A stretch of DNA of 64,000 bases from Nostoc sp. C052 (GTDB lineage: Bacteria; Cyanobacteriota; Cyanobacteriia; Cyanobacteriales; Nostocaceae), in contig NZ_CP040272.1 in NCBI RefSeq assembly GCF_013393905.1, forward strand, positions 7,449,501 through 7,513,500, written 5' to 3'. Below are positions 1 through 8,273 of the stretch, in pieces (position 1 is the stretch's first letter; every line of letters starts with the position of its first letter). The notes beneath the pieces are model-generated. The model had not been told where the DNA came from. It did no database searches and worked only from the letters and a program-made list of their open reading frames with translations. The position numbers and the translations under genes were made by a program.

Positions 1-406
1 TTATATCTTTATGAATAATTCGATAATCGGAGAGTATATCTAAGGTGTGACACAAAGATATTGCAATTTGTAAGAATTTATCTACAGACGCGATATTATT
101 ATTTTTGGCGAAATAATCCTTAAGAGAAACTCCGCCAAAATCTTCCATTACTAATATATAACCATTCTGATATGCTTCCAGGGTATAGGTTTGAACGATT
201 CTGGGATAGTTGAGATTTTTGGTAATGGTGTACTGATTCCTAAATTGTACGAGTTCGCTAAAGCTAGGATAAGGATTTTTCAGGTATTTAATCACCACTG
301 GTAAAGAGTCAGTTTTTCGATATCCCCGATAAACTAGAGTTCGAGAACCGTTGTACAGTTCTTCGCTAACTTCATAACCGGTAATACTAATTTTGGTGCT
401 AAACAT
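1..406 (-). CDS. Trifunctional Ser/Thr kinase / ATPase / sensor histidine kinase, N-terminal part (partial)
   Basis: The minus-strand frame opens with ATG at 406-404 and runs off the left edge, giving 135 residues. It reads as the N-lobe of a Hanks-type Ser/Thr kinase: a short beta-strand start, YRGYR, the ATP-binding lysine in PVVIK (K40), the hinge-like VMEDFGG and the catalytic loop IIHKD at the window edge (H132-K133-D134). The wording of this N-lobe is that of the very large cyanobacterial proteins in which a Ser/Thr kinase is followed by an AAA ATPase, GAF and histidine-kinase domains. Those downstream domains lie outside the window, so the multidomain assignment is inference; the kinase fold is directly supported. 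Confidence 0.85.
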   Translation of the reverse strand, partial: MFSTKISITGYEVSEELYNGSRTLVYRGYRKTDSLPVVIKYLKNPYPSFSELVQFRNQYTITKNLNYPRIVQTYTLEAYQNGYILVMEDFGGVSLKDYFAKNNNIASVDKFLQIAISLCHTLDILSDYRIIHKDI

Positions 407-686
407 ACTATGTTTACCCTTTTAGATTTCTTCACGACTTCTCTAATATTAATCATTTAAACTCTGGCCGCATTGGTAGAACTAATGATAGTTTTGTCAA
501 GAAACAGTGAAGGATTTTAGAGGTTTTAATTAGCAATAAACTTAAAAAAACTGAGCAAATATCAATTTAAACTATTTCATGCTGACAAAAAATCTTGAAA
601 ATAATTGGACTTATATGATTTACATAATGAAACATTAATTTGACAATTTTCTATAAGATTAACCTCGAATAATAAAAAATACCATT

Positions 687-719
687 AGGAAAATCCTTAG
701 AGGAATTAAGGATTTTCCT
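687..719. terminator. 13-bp perfect hairpin
   Basis: AGGAAAATCCTTA at 687-699 pairs perfectly with TAAGGATTTTCCT at 707-719 across a 7-nt loop. There is no T run on either side, so it may be an inverted-repeat element rather than a rho-independent terminator. Confidence 0.4.
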
Positions 720-795
720 GATTATCTTGCTTGCCCTCTTAAAATACTGAATTTAAGAGGATGTTTGAAAAGTCCTCTTGTCGGTATCAAACAGT

Positions 796-868
796 TTTAG
801 ATCCCCCTAAATCCCCCGATAAATTGGGGGACTTTGATTCCAGTTCCCCTTAAAAAGGGGGGTTAGTG
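796..868. repeat. Cyanobacterial GATCCCCC-type palindromic repeat
   Basis: Contains runs of C and complementary runs of G around AAATCCCCC and GGGGGACTTT, followed by a second C-run/G-run hairpin. This is a very common dispersed intergenic repeat type in filamentous cyanobacteria. A related motif occurs near 23060-23090 and 26627-26655. Confidence 0.6.
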
Positions 869-950
869 TGACTGTAACCATAAGTTTGCCGGGGCGGCAC
901 GTTTATGCTTTCAAAACGCCTGGGCAAGTTTAGGTGAAAAATTAGTGTCG

Positions 951-1299
951 GTTCGCAGACTAAATGAAATTTGAACAAGGAAGTTATAGGAGTTTGAGAC
1001 GACGAGATTCGCGCATAAAGTGAAATTGCTTGTGGCGTAACGGTTTGAAACAGGTAGCGAATTCGCAGATAAATTGAAATTTTCCGACTTTGATTTAACA
1101 ACAGCCCAAATGCTTTTAAAAGCATACTTTTAAACTGCGATGAGCCTACTCTCCAGCATTCGAGCGATCGCCCATTTCGTGCCATAATCAAGCAGTTTCC
1201 CTACATAAAATCGAAAATTAAGTATAAATTGCCACTAATATTGCCATAGACACTACAAATTGCCATGATTAAATGTAAAATTTCACTTTATGCGCGAAT
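951..1299. repeat. Spaced 21-bp repeats with inverted partner (possible transposon-end remnant)
   Basis: Three related 21-mers lie at 951-971, 1007-1027 and 1061-1081, each of the form TTCGC followed by an AT-rich core and GAAATT, spaced 54-56 bp apart. The reverse complement of the middle copy recurs exactly at 1279-1299. TGTCG directly precedes the first copy. The spacing and the TTCGCA core resemble transposase-binding repeats at the ends of cyanobacterial Tn7-like elements. No transposition gene is present, so this would be a remnant or a miniature derivative. Confidence 0.45.
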
Positions 1300-1352
1300 T
1301 AGAGAGGCTGGCAGGGAGCAATGCGGTTTTGTCAGATTGCGTAAAAAGTAAG

Positions 1353-1381
1353 TGATGCCTTCGGCGGGCTACGCCTACGCA
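1353..1381. repeat. Short dispersed palindrome (TTCGGCGGGCTACGCC type)
   Basis: GCCTTCGGCGGGCTACGCC followed by TACGC is a recurrent small palindromic repeat of Nostoc-like genomes. It lies in non-coding DNA. Confidence 0.5.
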
Positions 1382-1930
1382 AAAATCAAATCTAAGTAAA
1401 AAGTAACTTTATTTACTAAGTATATGCTGATAGCCGTGAGAATTCATCTTGATGAGATATCTCAAAAAGATTAATAGCATGTCATTTGACCATTGTTACC
1501 AAAAATATCTACAATCAGTCTTTTATACTTAGTGTTAATTAAACTAAATGAGATAAATGAGAAGTTGAGAGTAGACGTAAAGTATAAAATTTATCAAGCA
1601 GTTTCTGGTTTGATAAAGGAATTAAGTTGTTAGGCTAGCAAATGTTATTTCCTACCACTTGGTATCAACGTCTGGGGCATTAGATTTAGCTAACAGAGCC
1701 TCTGCTTCTAAGCTATGAACATTAAAGTTATATGCATAGTCTCGAATTAGATAAATCTTATGGACTTGATTCAATCTCAAGCGACGCGATCGCATCGCAC
1801 TTTGTCCCAATAGCTGTTGCACTCAGAATTTATCGGGGGAAGCTCATGAACAACCAACCGAAGATCAACATACTGACGCAACAACCTGTCTCAAGGTTCA
1901 AAATCAATCATTATCGCCCTAGTTGATGTG

Positions 1931-2383
1931 TTAGCTGTTATTTGAACCTATTGGGCGACTACCGTCTATCTCTAGAGTATCTGAAGATAGAAAATTACTT
2001 TTAGCGATCGGACGTTGACCGTCTATGTCAATAACAGCTTCAACCTCTAAATCGCTAGGGTCAATTGGACGCTTACCGTCTACATTTAGCATCTCATGTT
2101 CTTGAAAAGCGCTCTTCTCGATCGGGCGTTGACCATCTATATTAATTGTTTTATCATAATCGGTTTCATTTTTCCCAATTGGTCGCTCACCATCTATATT
2201 AATTATTTCTTTAATTTCAATATTACTTGGATCGACTGGACGCTGACCATCTATAAAGTTTTGCTTCGATTCGTACCCTAGTAGTTCGCTTTCCCCAAAA
2301 TCGCGCTTGTGGAGGTCGGCAGAGGAGAGATTTGTACAAGTTCTTTCCCCCCTACCTCTGCCCAAGAGCTTGCCATCACGCAA
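1931..2383 (-). CDS. DGxRPI-repeat protein, 5' end replaced by MITE DNA
   Basis: The frame encodes six imperfect repeats of about 18-20 residues, each containing (I/V)DG(Q/E/K/S)RP(I/V) followed by an acidic stretch; the last ends RPIGSNNS. Repeats of this kind occur in cyanobacterial proteins of unknown function. The first 34 or so residues of the frame, up to ELLG, are translated from two abutting MITE copies (2278-2528), so the original N-terminus is lost or the start at 2383 is accidental. The gene is divergent from the cupin gene. It may be a truncated but still readable gene; no catalytic motif is seen. Confidence 0.55.
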   Translation of the reverse strand: MRDGKLLGRGRGERTCTNLSSADLHKRDFGESELLGYESKQNFIDGQRPVDPSNIEIKEIINIDGERPIGKNETDYDKTINIDGQRPIEKSAFQEHEMLNVDGKRPIDPSDLEVEAVIDIDGQRPIAKSNFLSSDTLEIDGSRPIGSNNS

Positions 2384-2405
2384 AATTCCCTTGGCAAACT
2401 ACTAG
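2278..2405 (+). mobile_element. Diverged copy of MITE family A
   Basis: It begins CTAGTAGTTCGC and ends CAAACTACTAG, with internal similarity (CCAAAATCGCGCTTGTGG) to the left part of the 163-bp copies at 7665 and 61166. It shares its terminal CTAG with the next copy, forming a head-to-tail pair. Confidence 0.55.
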
Positions 2406-2528
2406 TAGTTCGCCAAGTTCACTTGGCGGGGAAAAGGGGAAGGGGGAAAGGGTTTAAATCTCTTACCTTTTTCCCTGTCCCCTTTCCCCAGTCCTCACAA
2501 GCGCATTTTTGGGTTGGCAGACTACTAG
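2402..2528 (-). mobile_element. MITE family A, shortened copy
   Basis: Reverse orientation relative to the copies at 7665-7827 and 61166-61328. It has the same ends (CTAGTAGTTCGCCAAG and TTGGCAGACTACTAG) but lacks part of the purine/pyrimidine-rich interior, so it is 127 bp instead of 163 bp. It lies just upstream of the cupin gene. Confidence 0.75.
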
Positions 2529-2574
2529 ACATAATGGAATAGATATATGCCCCAGAATTCCTAGAGGTGTCAGT

Positions 2575-3036
2575 ATGACTGTTATCACTCCTGATCGTTT
2601 CGTCGTAGAGGAAAGCCCTTCTCACGCCGCGCACGAGCCAAATCGCACCCTCTGGATCAGCGAAGCAGGAGGGCTTACCCTGTTTGGCGCGTTCATCGAA
2701 GTTCTGCAACCTGGCTCTCGTTCATCGATCAAGCATTGGCATAGTGCTGAGGATGAAATGGTCTATGTCCTCGAAGGCGAGATCACGCTCATTGAAGGAG
2801 ACACAAAGACTGTATTACGTCCTGGCGACGCTGCAACTTTTCAAGCAGGAGTGGCGGTAGGTCACTTCCTTGAGAATCGCAGCGCCAAGGCAACGCGATG
2901 CCTTGTAGTCGGCAACCGAGCGGCAGTAGACACAATCACGTATCCTGACCTTGATCGGGTATGTCACCGCGATCGATCGCAGCCAGACGACATCTGGACT
3001 AACAGTGTGGGAGAACCTGCTCCGAGTCCCTACTAG
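2575..3036 (+). CDS. Cupin-domain protein
   Basis: A 153-aa single-domain cupin. The ATG at 2575 is chosen because AGAGG lies 7 nt upstream and the longer frame runs back into MITE DNA. Cupin motif 1 is visible as IKHWHSAEDEMVYVLEGE, giving two metal-binding His and one Glu, and motif 2 as GDAATFQAGVAVGHFLEN with a third His. Such small cupins bind a divalent metal and act as dioxygenases, isomerases or sugar-binding proteins; the substrate cannot be told. It stands alone, without operon partners, downstream of a MITE that may supply or disturb its promoter. Confidence 0.85.
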   Translation: MTVITPDRFVVEESPSHAAHEPNRTLWISEAGGLTLFGAFIEVLQPGSRSSIKHWHSAEDEMVYVLEGEITLIEGDTKTVLRPGDAATFQAGVAVGHFLENRSAKATRCLVVGNRAAVDTITYPDLDRVCHRDRSQPDDIWTNSVGEPAPSPY

Positions 3037-3273
3037 CAATAATTGCAGGATGCTTTTTGTACTATTTTTGTGGGTTTACCTTGACCAAATCCTTTGCCAG
3101 ACATGGTAGTTGGTATATTTGATACAGGGATTGAGGGTTGTGAGGGGGAGCGATCACCATGCATCCTCTAAGAACGGCGCACTTCAACAGTTATTTCCGT
3201 GAAAATGCGATCGCCTGACGATGCTAGAGGTGATTGCTTTACAATTACTCCAAATGACATTTTGGGGATAAAA

Positions 3274-3366
3274 ATGAAGCAAGATGACCGCTATACAATG
3301 GTCACTGGGGAATTAGGCGCACATCGGCTTTCAATCCTCAACACAGTTCACAAACCCTACACTGAA
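3274..3366 (+). pseudogene. SAM-methyltransferase N-terminal fragment
   Basis: About 31 residues starting MKQDDRYTMVTGELGAHRLS and ending in HKPYTE resemble the N-terminal lead-in of class I methyltransferases that normally continues into a DIGCGTG SAM-binding motif. Here the continuation is lost: the frame becomes serine-rich and no SAM motif appears in any frame nearby. It is therefore read as a relic. Identification is by recall of the family start only, so it is tentative. The rest of 3037-3562 shows nothing else. Confidence 0.35.
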
Positions 3367-3562
3367 TGGTCTTCTTCGTTATCATCAAGCTCCCGTTGCA
3401 TCACCCTTGGAATATTAGCTTTAGCTTACACGAGGGGAGCATCCGCTAATCTCAAAGAGTAAAAAACGCATTATCGTTTCAGCGATCGCCCTTTTCATTT
3501 TCTTAGAGGAAACCCTGAACGCATCACGACCAGATTGCCTTATAGGAAAAGTTAGATTGAAT

Positions 3563-4114
3563 ATGAATGAGACTTTAGCAGCCACACTAGGGGAATTACA
3601 AGCACAAATATATTGGTTACATGATGCTGAGGAGTTTGCAGAATTGGCATCAGCAGCAGCTACTATATATATGAAACTTGGTTATACTCAACAGCAGTCC
3701 GAAACGGCAGGTAATTTAATTAGTCAGGCTTATCAATTATCTGATGATGCTGTTTTAGCCCAAGAAGCAGGTGATTTTGACAAAGAAATACAGTTTTATC
3801 ATCAAGTTAAAGATAAATTAACCCAAGTAGAAACTACATTAGTTTATCAAAACAGCATTGCCATACATCAAATGAAATGGTGGATGTATTTTCGTCATCA
3901 ACAAAAATTACAAACTCTTATTCACTTATTTTTACAACATTTTCAAGCGGTAGGGTTGATGAACTTACTTACTGCTCTTAAACTTACATATTTTATAATG
4001 GAGATAGGCAAAGTTCATAAATCGCGTGACACAGAAACCACCAAACATAATGCTATAAAATACTGGACAGAATTATTGAAAATCAAACCGCCACAATATC
4101 CTTATCTTGGTTAA
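3563..4114 (+). CDS. Helical protein of unknown function
   Basis: A 183-aa, almost wholly alpha-helical, Ala/Gln/Leu-rich protein. Its N-terminal half (to about residue 95) suggests two or three TPR-like helical hairpins (AEEFAELASAAATIYMKLGY, then QEAGDFDKEIQFYHQVKDKL). The C-terminal half is aromatic-rich. There is no signal peptide or convincing membrane span. The ATG at 3563 is preferred over a TTG at 3557; AGGAAAAG lies upstream. I do not recognise a family. It is convergent with the following lipoprotein gene. Confidence 0.6.
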   Translation: MNETLAATLGELQAQIYWLHDAEEFAELASAAATIYMKLGYTQQQSETAGNLISQAYQLSDDAVLAQEAGDFDKEIQFYHQVKDKLTQVETTLVYQNSIAIHQMKWWMYFRHQQKLQTLIHLFLQHFQAVGLMNLLTALKLTYFIMEIGKVHKSRDTETTKHNAIKYWTELLKIKPPQYPYLG

Positions 4115-4195
4115 ATTACCTATTTTTCTAGGCTAACTGCTTCAATCACGTTGCAATACAGTTCGGTTAAAGAGAAAAGGGAAATCTAGAACCAA

Positions 4196-4780
4196 TTACT
4201 GCTCAAGAGAAATATTGTCCGAGTAGATATGCCATCTACGTTGGTTTGGAGTTGAGCCAGGAACGTTATTGACTCGTCGCAGCTTATAGCTACCACGAAA
4301 ACGCTGTGGAGTTCCATTGCTAGTAACACTCGTAACAGTAACGGGAATTTCAATATATAGCGAGCCTGCTGCCCCTTCTAAAGAACCCGGTTTTCCGACT
4401 TCTTCAACAATGGATACGATGTTAGCAAAACCCTGCTGAAATTCCTCAAATGATTGCTTACTGGCACTACCATCTCCATCCCAAGCCAAGTAAGCTTGTT
4501 TATAGTCTTGGCGAGCGATGGCATCGTAATAATCATGAATGAGTTGGACTGCTTGTTGTTCTTGGGACTGGTTATTGTCAGGATTTTGTGTGCCAGAGGC
4601 GGGTGGAGAAGATGAATTAGACCTGTCCGAAAGATTTGCCAGGGTTGGGCGATTGGCAGATGCTAGTTGTGATGTAGCAGAGTTATTGCAAGCTGTAATA
4701 GATATAGCAAGCAATAAAACTCCAATGACTGTATAACGTTGTTTTAACCAGATACAAAAAGAAAGGTTGATATTGAACAA
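4196..4780 (-). CDS. Lipoprotein with NTF2-like C-terminal domain
   Basis: From a TTG at 4780, preceded by CAGGAG with 6 nt spacing, it encodes 194 aa: a positively charged start, a hydrophobic segment and a lipobox ISITAC with the lipidated Cys at residue 31. A Ser/Asn/Gln-rich linker (about 32-80) leads to a compact domain of about 110 residues. That domain starts QAVQLIHDYYDAIARQDYKQA, a pattern of NTF2/SnoaL-like folds that bind small ligands or serve as interaction modules. It is probably anchored in a membrane facing the periplasm. An alternative GTG start lies at 4804 without a ribosome-binding site. Specific function unknown. Confidence 0.7.
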   Translation of the reverse strand: MFNINLSFCIWLKQRYTVIGVLLLAISITACNNSATSQLASANRPTLANLSDRSNSSSPPASGTQNPDNNQSQEQQAVQLIHDYYDAIARQDYKQAYLAWDGDGSASKQSFEEFQQGFANIVSIVEEVGKPGSLEGAAGSLYIEIPVTVTSVTSNGTPQRFRGSYKLRRVNNVPGSTPNQRRWHIYSDNISLEQ

Positions 4781-4927
4781 AGCTATCTCCTGTGGAATCT
4801 GCACTCTTCACTGATAAATTCAGCATACTTGAATTTATTGGTTACAGCCATTGACAAATTAAGATGAATAGTAATACTTTCAGCCAATAAGCCCCTAGTG
4901 TGGGCGACGCTATTTTTACCCCAATTT

Positions 4928-5659
4928 ATGAATCTTCAAGAAGTCAAAAATCAATTTCCAGAAGCAGTAGGTGAGATCGAGACACTTGAAAGACTAGGGT
5001 TTGCTTCCCGTAGTGGTAATTGGATTGATACCCTTGACTTTGAGAAAGCACAGACAGCTTGTTGGTTAGTCGGAAGAGTTGGTGATGAGCGAGACGCTGA
5101 TGCCCTTATTCGTACTTTGTCTGGTCAACGTCGTGAATTATGGATGCAAGCAGCAACTTCCCTCAGTCTCATCGCTACTGAGAGGCATCTAAAATCTTTG
5201 TTGTCTATTCTGTCCACCAGTTCTGATCCCATACAGCGAAATAGTGTGGTATATGCAATCTCCTTTCTGTCGAATTATCAAGGAAATCATGAAGTAATTA
5301 GTACCCTAACCGAAGTAGCAGCAAATATTGCTGAGGCTCCTTTTGTTAGAGCGCAAGCATTAGAAGGAATTGGCAATAAGCTCTCTCATGAATTACCAGA
5401 AAATTTATATCAGCCAGCAGTGAGTGTAATTATCCAAGGGTTGGATGATACTGAACCTGAAGTTAGGTTTTGGTCATGTTTTGCTGCTGGTGCCTTAGAA
5501 ATCAAGGAGACTTTGCCCAAGCTGCAACTATTGGCACAGACTGATAAAACAATCGTAGCCGGGTGGTGGTCTGTAGGTGAGGAAGCTGAAGATTCAGTTA
5601 CTCTTATGACTGGAGGAGAACCACCACTGCGTAAACCATACAATTTACCTACCAATTAA
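4928..5659 (+). CDS. HEAT-repeat protein
   Basis: 243 aa with successive helical pairs of the HEAT/PBS-lyase type: ARDADALIRTL-like and WMQAATSLSLIATERHLKSL, then RNSVVYAISFL, VRAQALEGIGNKL and EVRFWSCFAAGAL. In cyanobacteria such proteins include phycobilisome lyases, but many are simple scaffolds, and no lyase-specific feature is seen. The internal ATG at 4928 (MNLQEVKNQF) is preferred to the upstream in-frame ATG at 4898, as it starts the folded region. It is monocistronic. Confidence 0.7.
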   Translation: MNLQEVKNQFPEAVGEIETLERLGFASRSGNWIDTLDFEKAQTACWLVGRVGDERDADALIRTLSGQRRELWMQAATSLSLIATERHLKSLLSILSTSSDPIQRNSVVYAISFLSNYQGNHEVISTLTEVAANIAEAPFVRAQALEGIGNKLSHELPENLYQPAVSVIIQGLDDTEPEVRFWSCFAAGALEIKETLPKLQLLAQTDKTIVAGWWSVGEEAEDSVTLMTGGEPPLRKPYNLPTN

Positions 5660-5997
5660 CTATATTTTCTAGAACTCTAGTGGTCTGTCTGTTTTGTAGT
5701 TGCTGTTGACAGATGGCGTGTTAAAAACGGAAAAGTACTGATTTTAGAAAAGCTATTCTGACTCGTACTTTTTTAGCGAGAATACCCATAGTTAAAGTTA
5801 AGTTCTTGTATTCACTCAGCATTGAGTGTCTCTGATTAACTCAGCCGTGCTGGGTCGTTTTGCATAGCCTAGTCTAAACTCCAGTGAGCAAGAGTCGGAA
5901 GATCCACAAGATTTAGTCCCCCTTATTATTCGCGAGGATTTATTGCGAATAATTTTCCTTTCTTTATTTTTGCACATTTGGGATGCTCCCCATAAAC
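5660..5997. other. Intergenic, no gene seen
   Basis: Lies between the 3' ends of the HEAT gene and the convergent response-regulator gene. AT-rich, with no frame worth calling and no strong hairpin with a T run. Confidence 0.5.
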
Positions 5998-6771
5998 TTA
6001 GATATTAAAAGTTACTAATTTTATACTAACTGCATAGCGTACTAGACCTACAATATCATAAATATTAAGCCGTTTCATCAAATGTGCTCGGTGTGCTTCG
6101 ACTGTTTTAGGACTGATGTTTAACAACTCTGCGATCTCTTTTGTAGAATGACCTTCTGCAATGAACTTTAGGATTTCAATCTGGCGTGATGTTAATGAAC
6201 AATTAAGCTTTTTGTTGGGAAAAATGTACTCCTCATTTATCGATATTTCTGACTGTATTTGATGGGGATTTGTAACTTCTATCTTTAATTCATCGTTAAC
6301 GGAAGCAAGTTTTGCAGTATAGTTTTTAACCTTCATTTTTAATTCTTCATACGCTTTGTATAATATTATCTCTGCTTGTTTATGTTTAATAATATTGAGT
6401 GCCATTTGAATAGCAACATATAGGTCTTCTTGGCTAACAGGTTTTAAAATATAACCAAAAGTAAATGTCACTGTTGCCCTTTCTACAGTACTCTTATCAG
6501 AGTATGCTGTAACATAAATAGAAGGGATTTTGAGACAATTCCAAATTTCTTCTGCTGCTTGAATGCCATCAATTTTACCCGCCAGTTTAATATCCATTAA
6601 AACTAAATCTGGGCGAAGCTCAGTTGCTTTCTCAATTGCTGTTTCTCCATAATCTACAATATCTACAACAGTGTATCCGAGCCACTCTAAATTTTCTTTT
6701 AAGTTCATTGCAAGGATAAATTCATCTTCTACAATAAGAATCCGATGAATGTTTGTGATCAAAGTGTTCAT
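5998..6771 (-). CDS. NarL/LuxR-type two-component response regulator
   Basis: 257 aa. An N-terminal receiver domain (about 9-125) has the acidic pair in VEDE, the phospho-acceptor Asp60 in LVLMDIK, the conserved Thr88 in YVTAY and Lys110 in YILKP. A coiled linker (about 128-190) follows. The C-terminal LuxR/GerE helix-turn-helix is clear (LTSRQIEILKFIAEGHSTKE and ISPKTVEAHRAHLMKRL). It should be phosphorylated by an unidentified histidine kinase and regulate transcription. No kinase gene is adjacent, so it is an orphan regulator in this window. Confidence 0.88.
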   Translation of the reverse strand: MNTLITNIHRILIVEDEFILAMNLKENLEWLGYTVVDIVDYGETAIEKATELRPDLVLMDIKLAGKIDGIQAAEEIWNCLKIPSIYVTAYSDKSTVERATVTFTFGYILKPVSQEDLYVAIQMALNIIKHKQAEIILYKAYEELKMKVKNYTAKLASVNDELKIEVTNPHQIQSEISINEEYIFPNKKLNCSLTSRQIEILKFIAEGHSTKEIAELLNISPKTVEAHRAHLMKRLNIYDIVGLVRYAVSIKLVTFNI

Positions 6772-7302
6772 GAGACTATTGGCTTGCTATATATCGATTA
6801 TTCGTTTTTGACAGACTTTCATGCAATGTTTATTTTGTAAATAACCAAAATCTTTACAACTGCTACTGATCAAATCCAAATTAGGATTGTGTTCGTTCAT
6901 CGGGTTGCAGTGGCATAAACTTTGCTTATTACTACTAATCAGCTGTCAAAATGTAGATAGATTATGAATATATACAGCGCTTTCGGCTATTATGCAATAC
7001 AGTTTTTCCCCTTGCTCCTCTCCTATCAAAGCTTTTAGATTTGAGGATGTACCTCATAGCTGCCGGAAGTGCTGTAATGAATTCTCACAAATCTTCATAA
7101 TTATATCTGTGAAATTACAGTAATTGCTACCTTCTCAGAGGAAGTAAAAGACTACTCTAAATCTTTCTCCTGCACTGGTTTATAGTGCGCGATCGCCTAT
7201 TGGGTTACTCTGGGAACCTTAGAGCTTTTAAAAGTCTAACCCTGTTTTGTCACTCTGGCAGTAGTATAATAACGTAAAAACGCTAGAACCAAGACACAGA
7301 GT
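6772..7302. other. Intergenic, promoter side of the response regulator; remnant DNA
   Basis: No gene is seen. The last 100 bases or so before 7303 probably include the left end of the IS701-type insertion whose transposase start follows. Nothing else stands out. Confidence 0.4.
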
Positions 7303-7369
7303 ATGGTACAGCCCCGTCCAGCCGCACCAACAGTCAAATTTGTGGACGAATATTGCCAGTGCTATAAAG
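7303..7369 (+). pseudogene. IS701-family transposase, 5' fragment
   Basis: ATG at 7303 starts MVQPRPAAPTVKFVDEYCQ, the very characteristic beginning of cyanobacterial IS701-like (DDE) transposases. Similarity ends after about 22 codons, where the sequence switches to the body of another gene. Only the extreme 5' end of the insertion sequence remains, so it is inactive. Confidence 0.6.
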
Positions 7370-8273
7370 CTTACTCCTGGAGAGGAAAGTGGAGCGGGCG
7401 TTTTTTGAAGCGGGGAAGGCGCTGGCGCAATTACACGATCGCAGATTATATCGCTCCACGCACAAGACGTTTGAGGAATATTGCCGCGATCGCTTTGGTC
7501 ATAGTCGTCGGCAGTCTTATCTTTTGATGGATGCGGCTGTTGTTTTTGATAACTTGGTTGAAATTTGTGATCAAATTGATCACAAATTACCGACAGCAGA
7601 GGGGCAAGTCCGACCCATGACAAAGCTTAAACCCCAGGAACAGCAAGAAGTGTGGCGGCAAGTGCTAGTAGTCTGCCAACCCAAAAATGCGCTTGTGAGG
7701 ACTGGGGAAAGGGGAAAGGGAAAAGGGTAAGAGATTTAAACCCTTTCCCCCCGCCCCTTATCCCCAGAGGGGACCCCACCTTCCCCCTTACCCTTTACCC
7801 CGCCAAGTTCACTTGGCGAACTACTAGAGCAAGCTAGCGGGAAAGTACCGACTGGTAGAATTGTGAAAGACGTAGTGCAAAGGATCATGGAGCTTACCCA
7901 AGTACCCAATACCTACCAAATTGGCGAAGTGTGCCAAATCGTAGTCAAAGACAACCCAGAACTCAGGGGCAAAGGTGGCTGTTGGGCAATTGTCAGCGCA
8001 GTGAATGACTTTAGTTGCACGGTGAGAATGTGAGATGGCGAGTACACCGTTGGCTTGCAGCACCTGAAATCATTCAACTACCTGCCCCAGGAGTGTCAGC
8101 AGATGCAGGTGATTTGCGATCGCATCAGTCGGGTGTATTCCGATTTGCTGGAGGAGACAGTTAAAAGTCTGTTGCAGTCGTTGGGGAAACTGAATCGTCC
8201 CTGTCTTACTGCTGTGGAAGAGAAATTGTTGAGTGTTGTGGAACTGGAATATGGCAGAGAAATAATACCCTAA
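7370..8273 (+). pseudogene. Conserved cyanobacterial helical/coiled-coil protein, interrupted by a MITE and a stop
   Basis: The frame reads LERKVERAFFEAGKALAQL, then RRLYRSTHKTFEEYCRDRFG, up to the MITE at 7665. Removing that element together with one copy of CTAG restores the same frame into EQASGKVPTGRIVKDVVQRI. A TGA at 8031 (probably TGG originally: RM-stop-DGEY) interrupts it again before the C-terminal part ending YGREIIP at 8273. The family is a common cyanobacterial protein of unknown role, often on mobile DNA. The 5' end is replaced by the IS701 fragment. Three independent lesions make it a certain pseudogene. Confidence 0.75.
7665..7827 (+). mobile_element. MITE family A, full copy (163 bp)
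   Basis: Ends are CTAG-TAGTCTGCCA and TGGCGAACTA-CTAG: imperfect 10-bp terminal inverted repeats inside a CTAG duplication. The interior is a strand-asymmetric run of purines, then pyrimidines. Removing it with one CTAG restores the host frame exactly, so the insertion site is well defined. It appears identical to the copy at 61166-61328. It has no coding capacity, so it must depend on a transposase supplied elsewhere. Confidence 0.85.

Larger units (their letters stand above)
407..1930. other. Long gene-poor stretch rich in small repeats
   Basis: No convincing gene is seen here. The 113-aa minus frame at 850-1191 and the 64-aa plus frame at 1732-1926 have no recognisable similarity and overlap repeat DNA. 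The stretch holds a 13-bp perfect hairpin (687-719), a cyanobacterial C/G-run palindromic repeat (about 796-868), three spaced 21-bp repeats with a perfect inverted partner (951-1299) and a short palindrome typical of Nostoc-like genomes (about 1353-1381). Confidence 0.6.

Noticed and set aside
951..1081. Three regularly spaced repeats as a CRISPR array
   Set aside because: Repeats are only about 21 bp and imperfect, intervals of 33-35 bp are too few, there is an inverted copy at 1279-1299, and no cas gene is near.
850..1191. 113-aa minus-strand frame as a gene
   Set aside because: It runs through the spaced 21-bp repeats and has no protein-like pattern or ribosome-binding site.
1732..1926. 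64-aa plus-strand frame
   Set aside because: No similarity recognised and composition is not convincing; left as intergenic.
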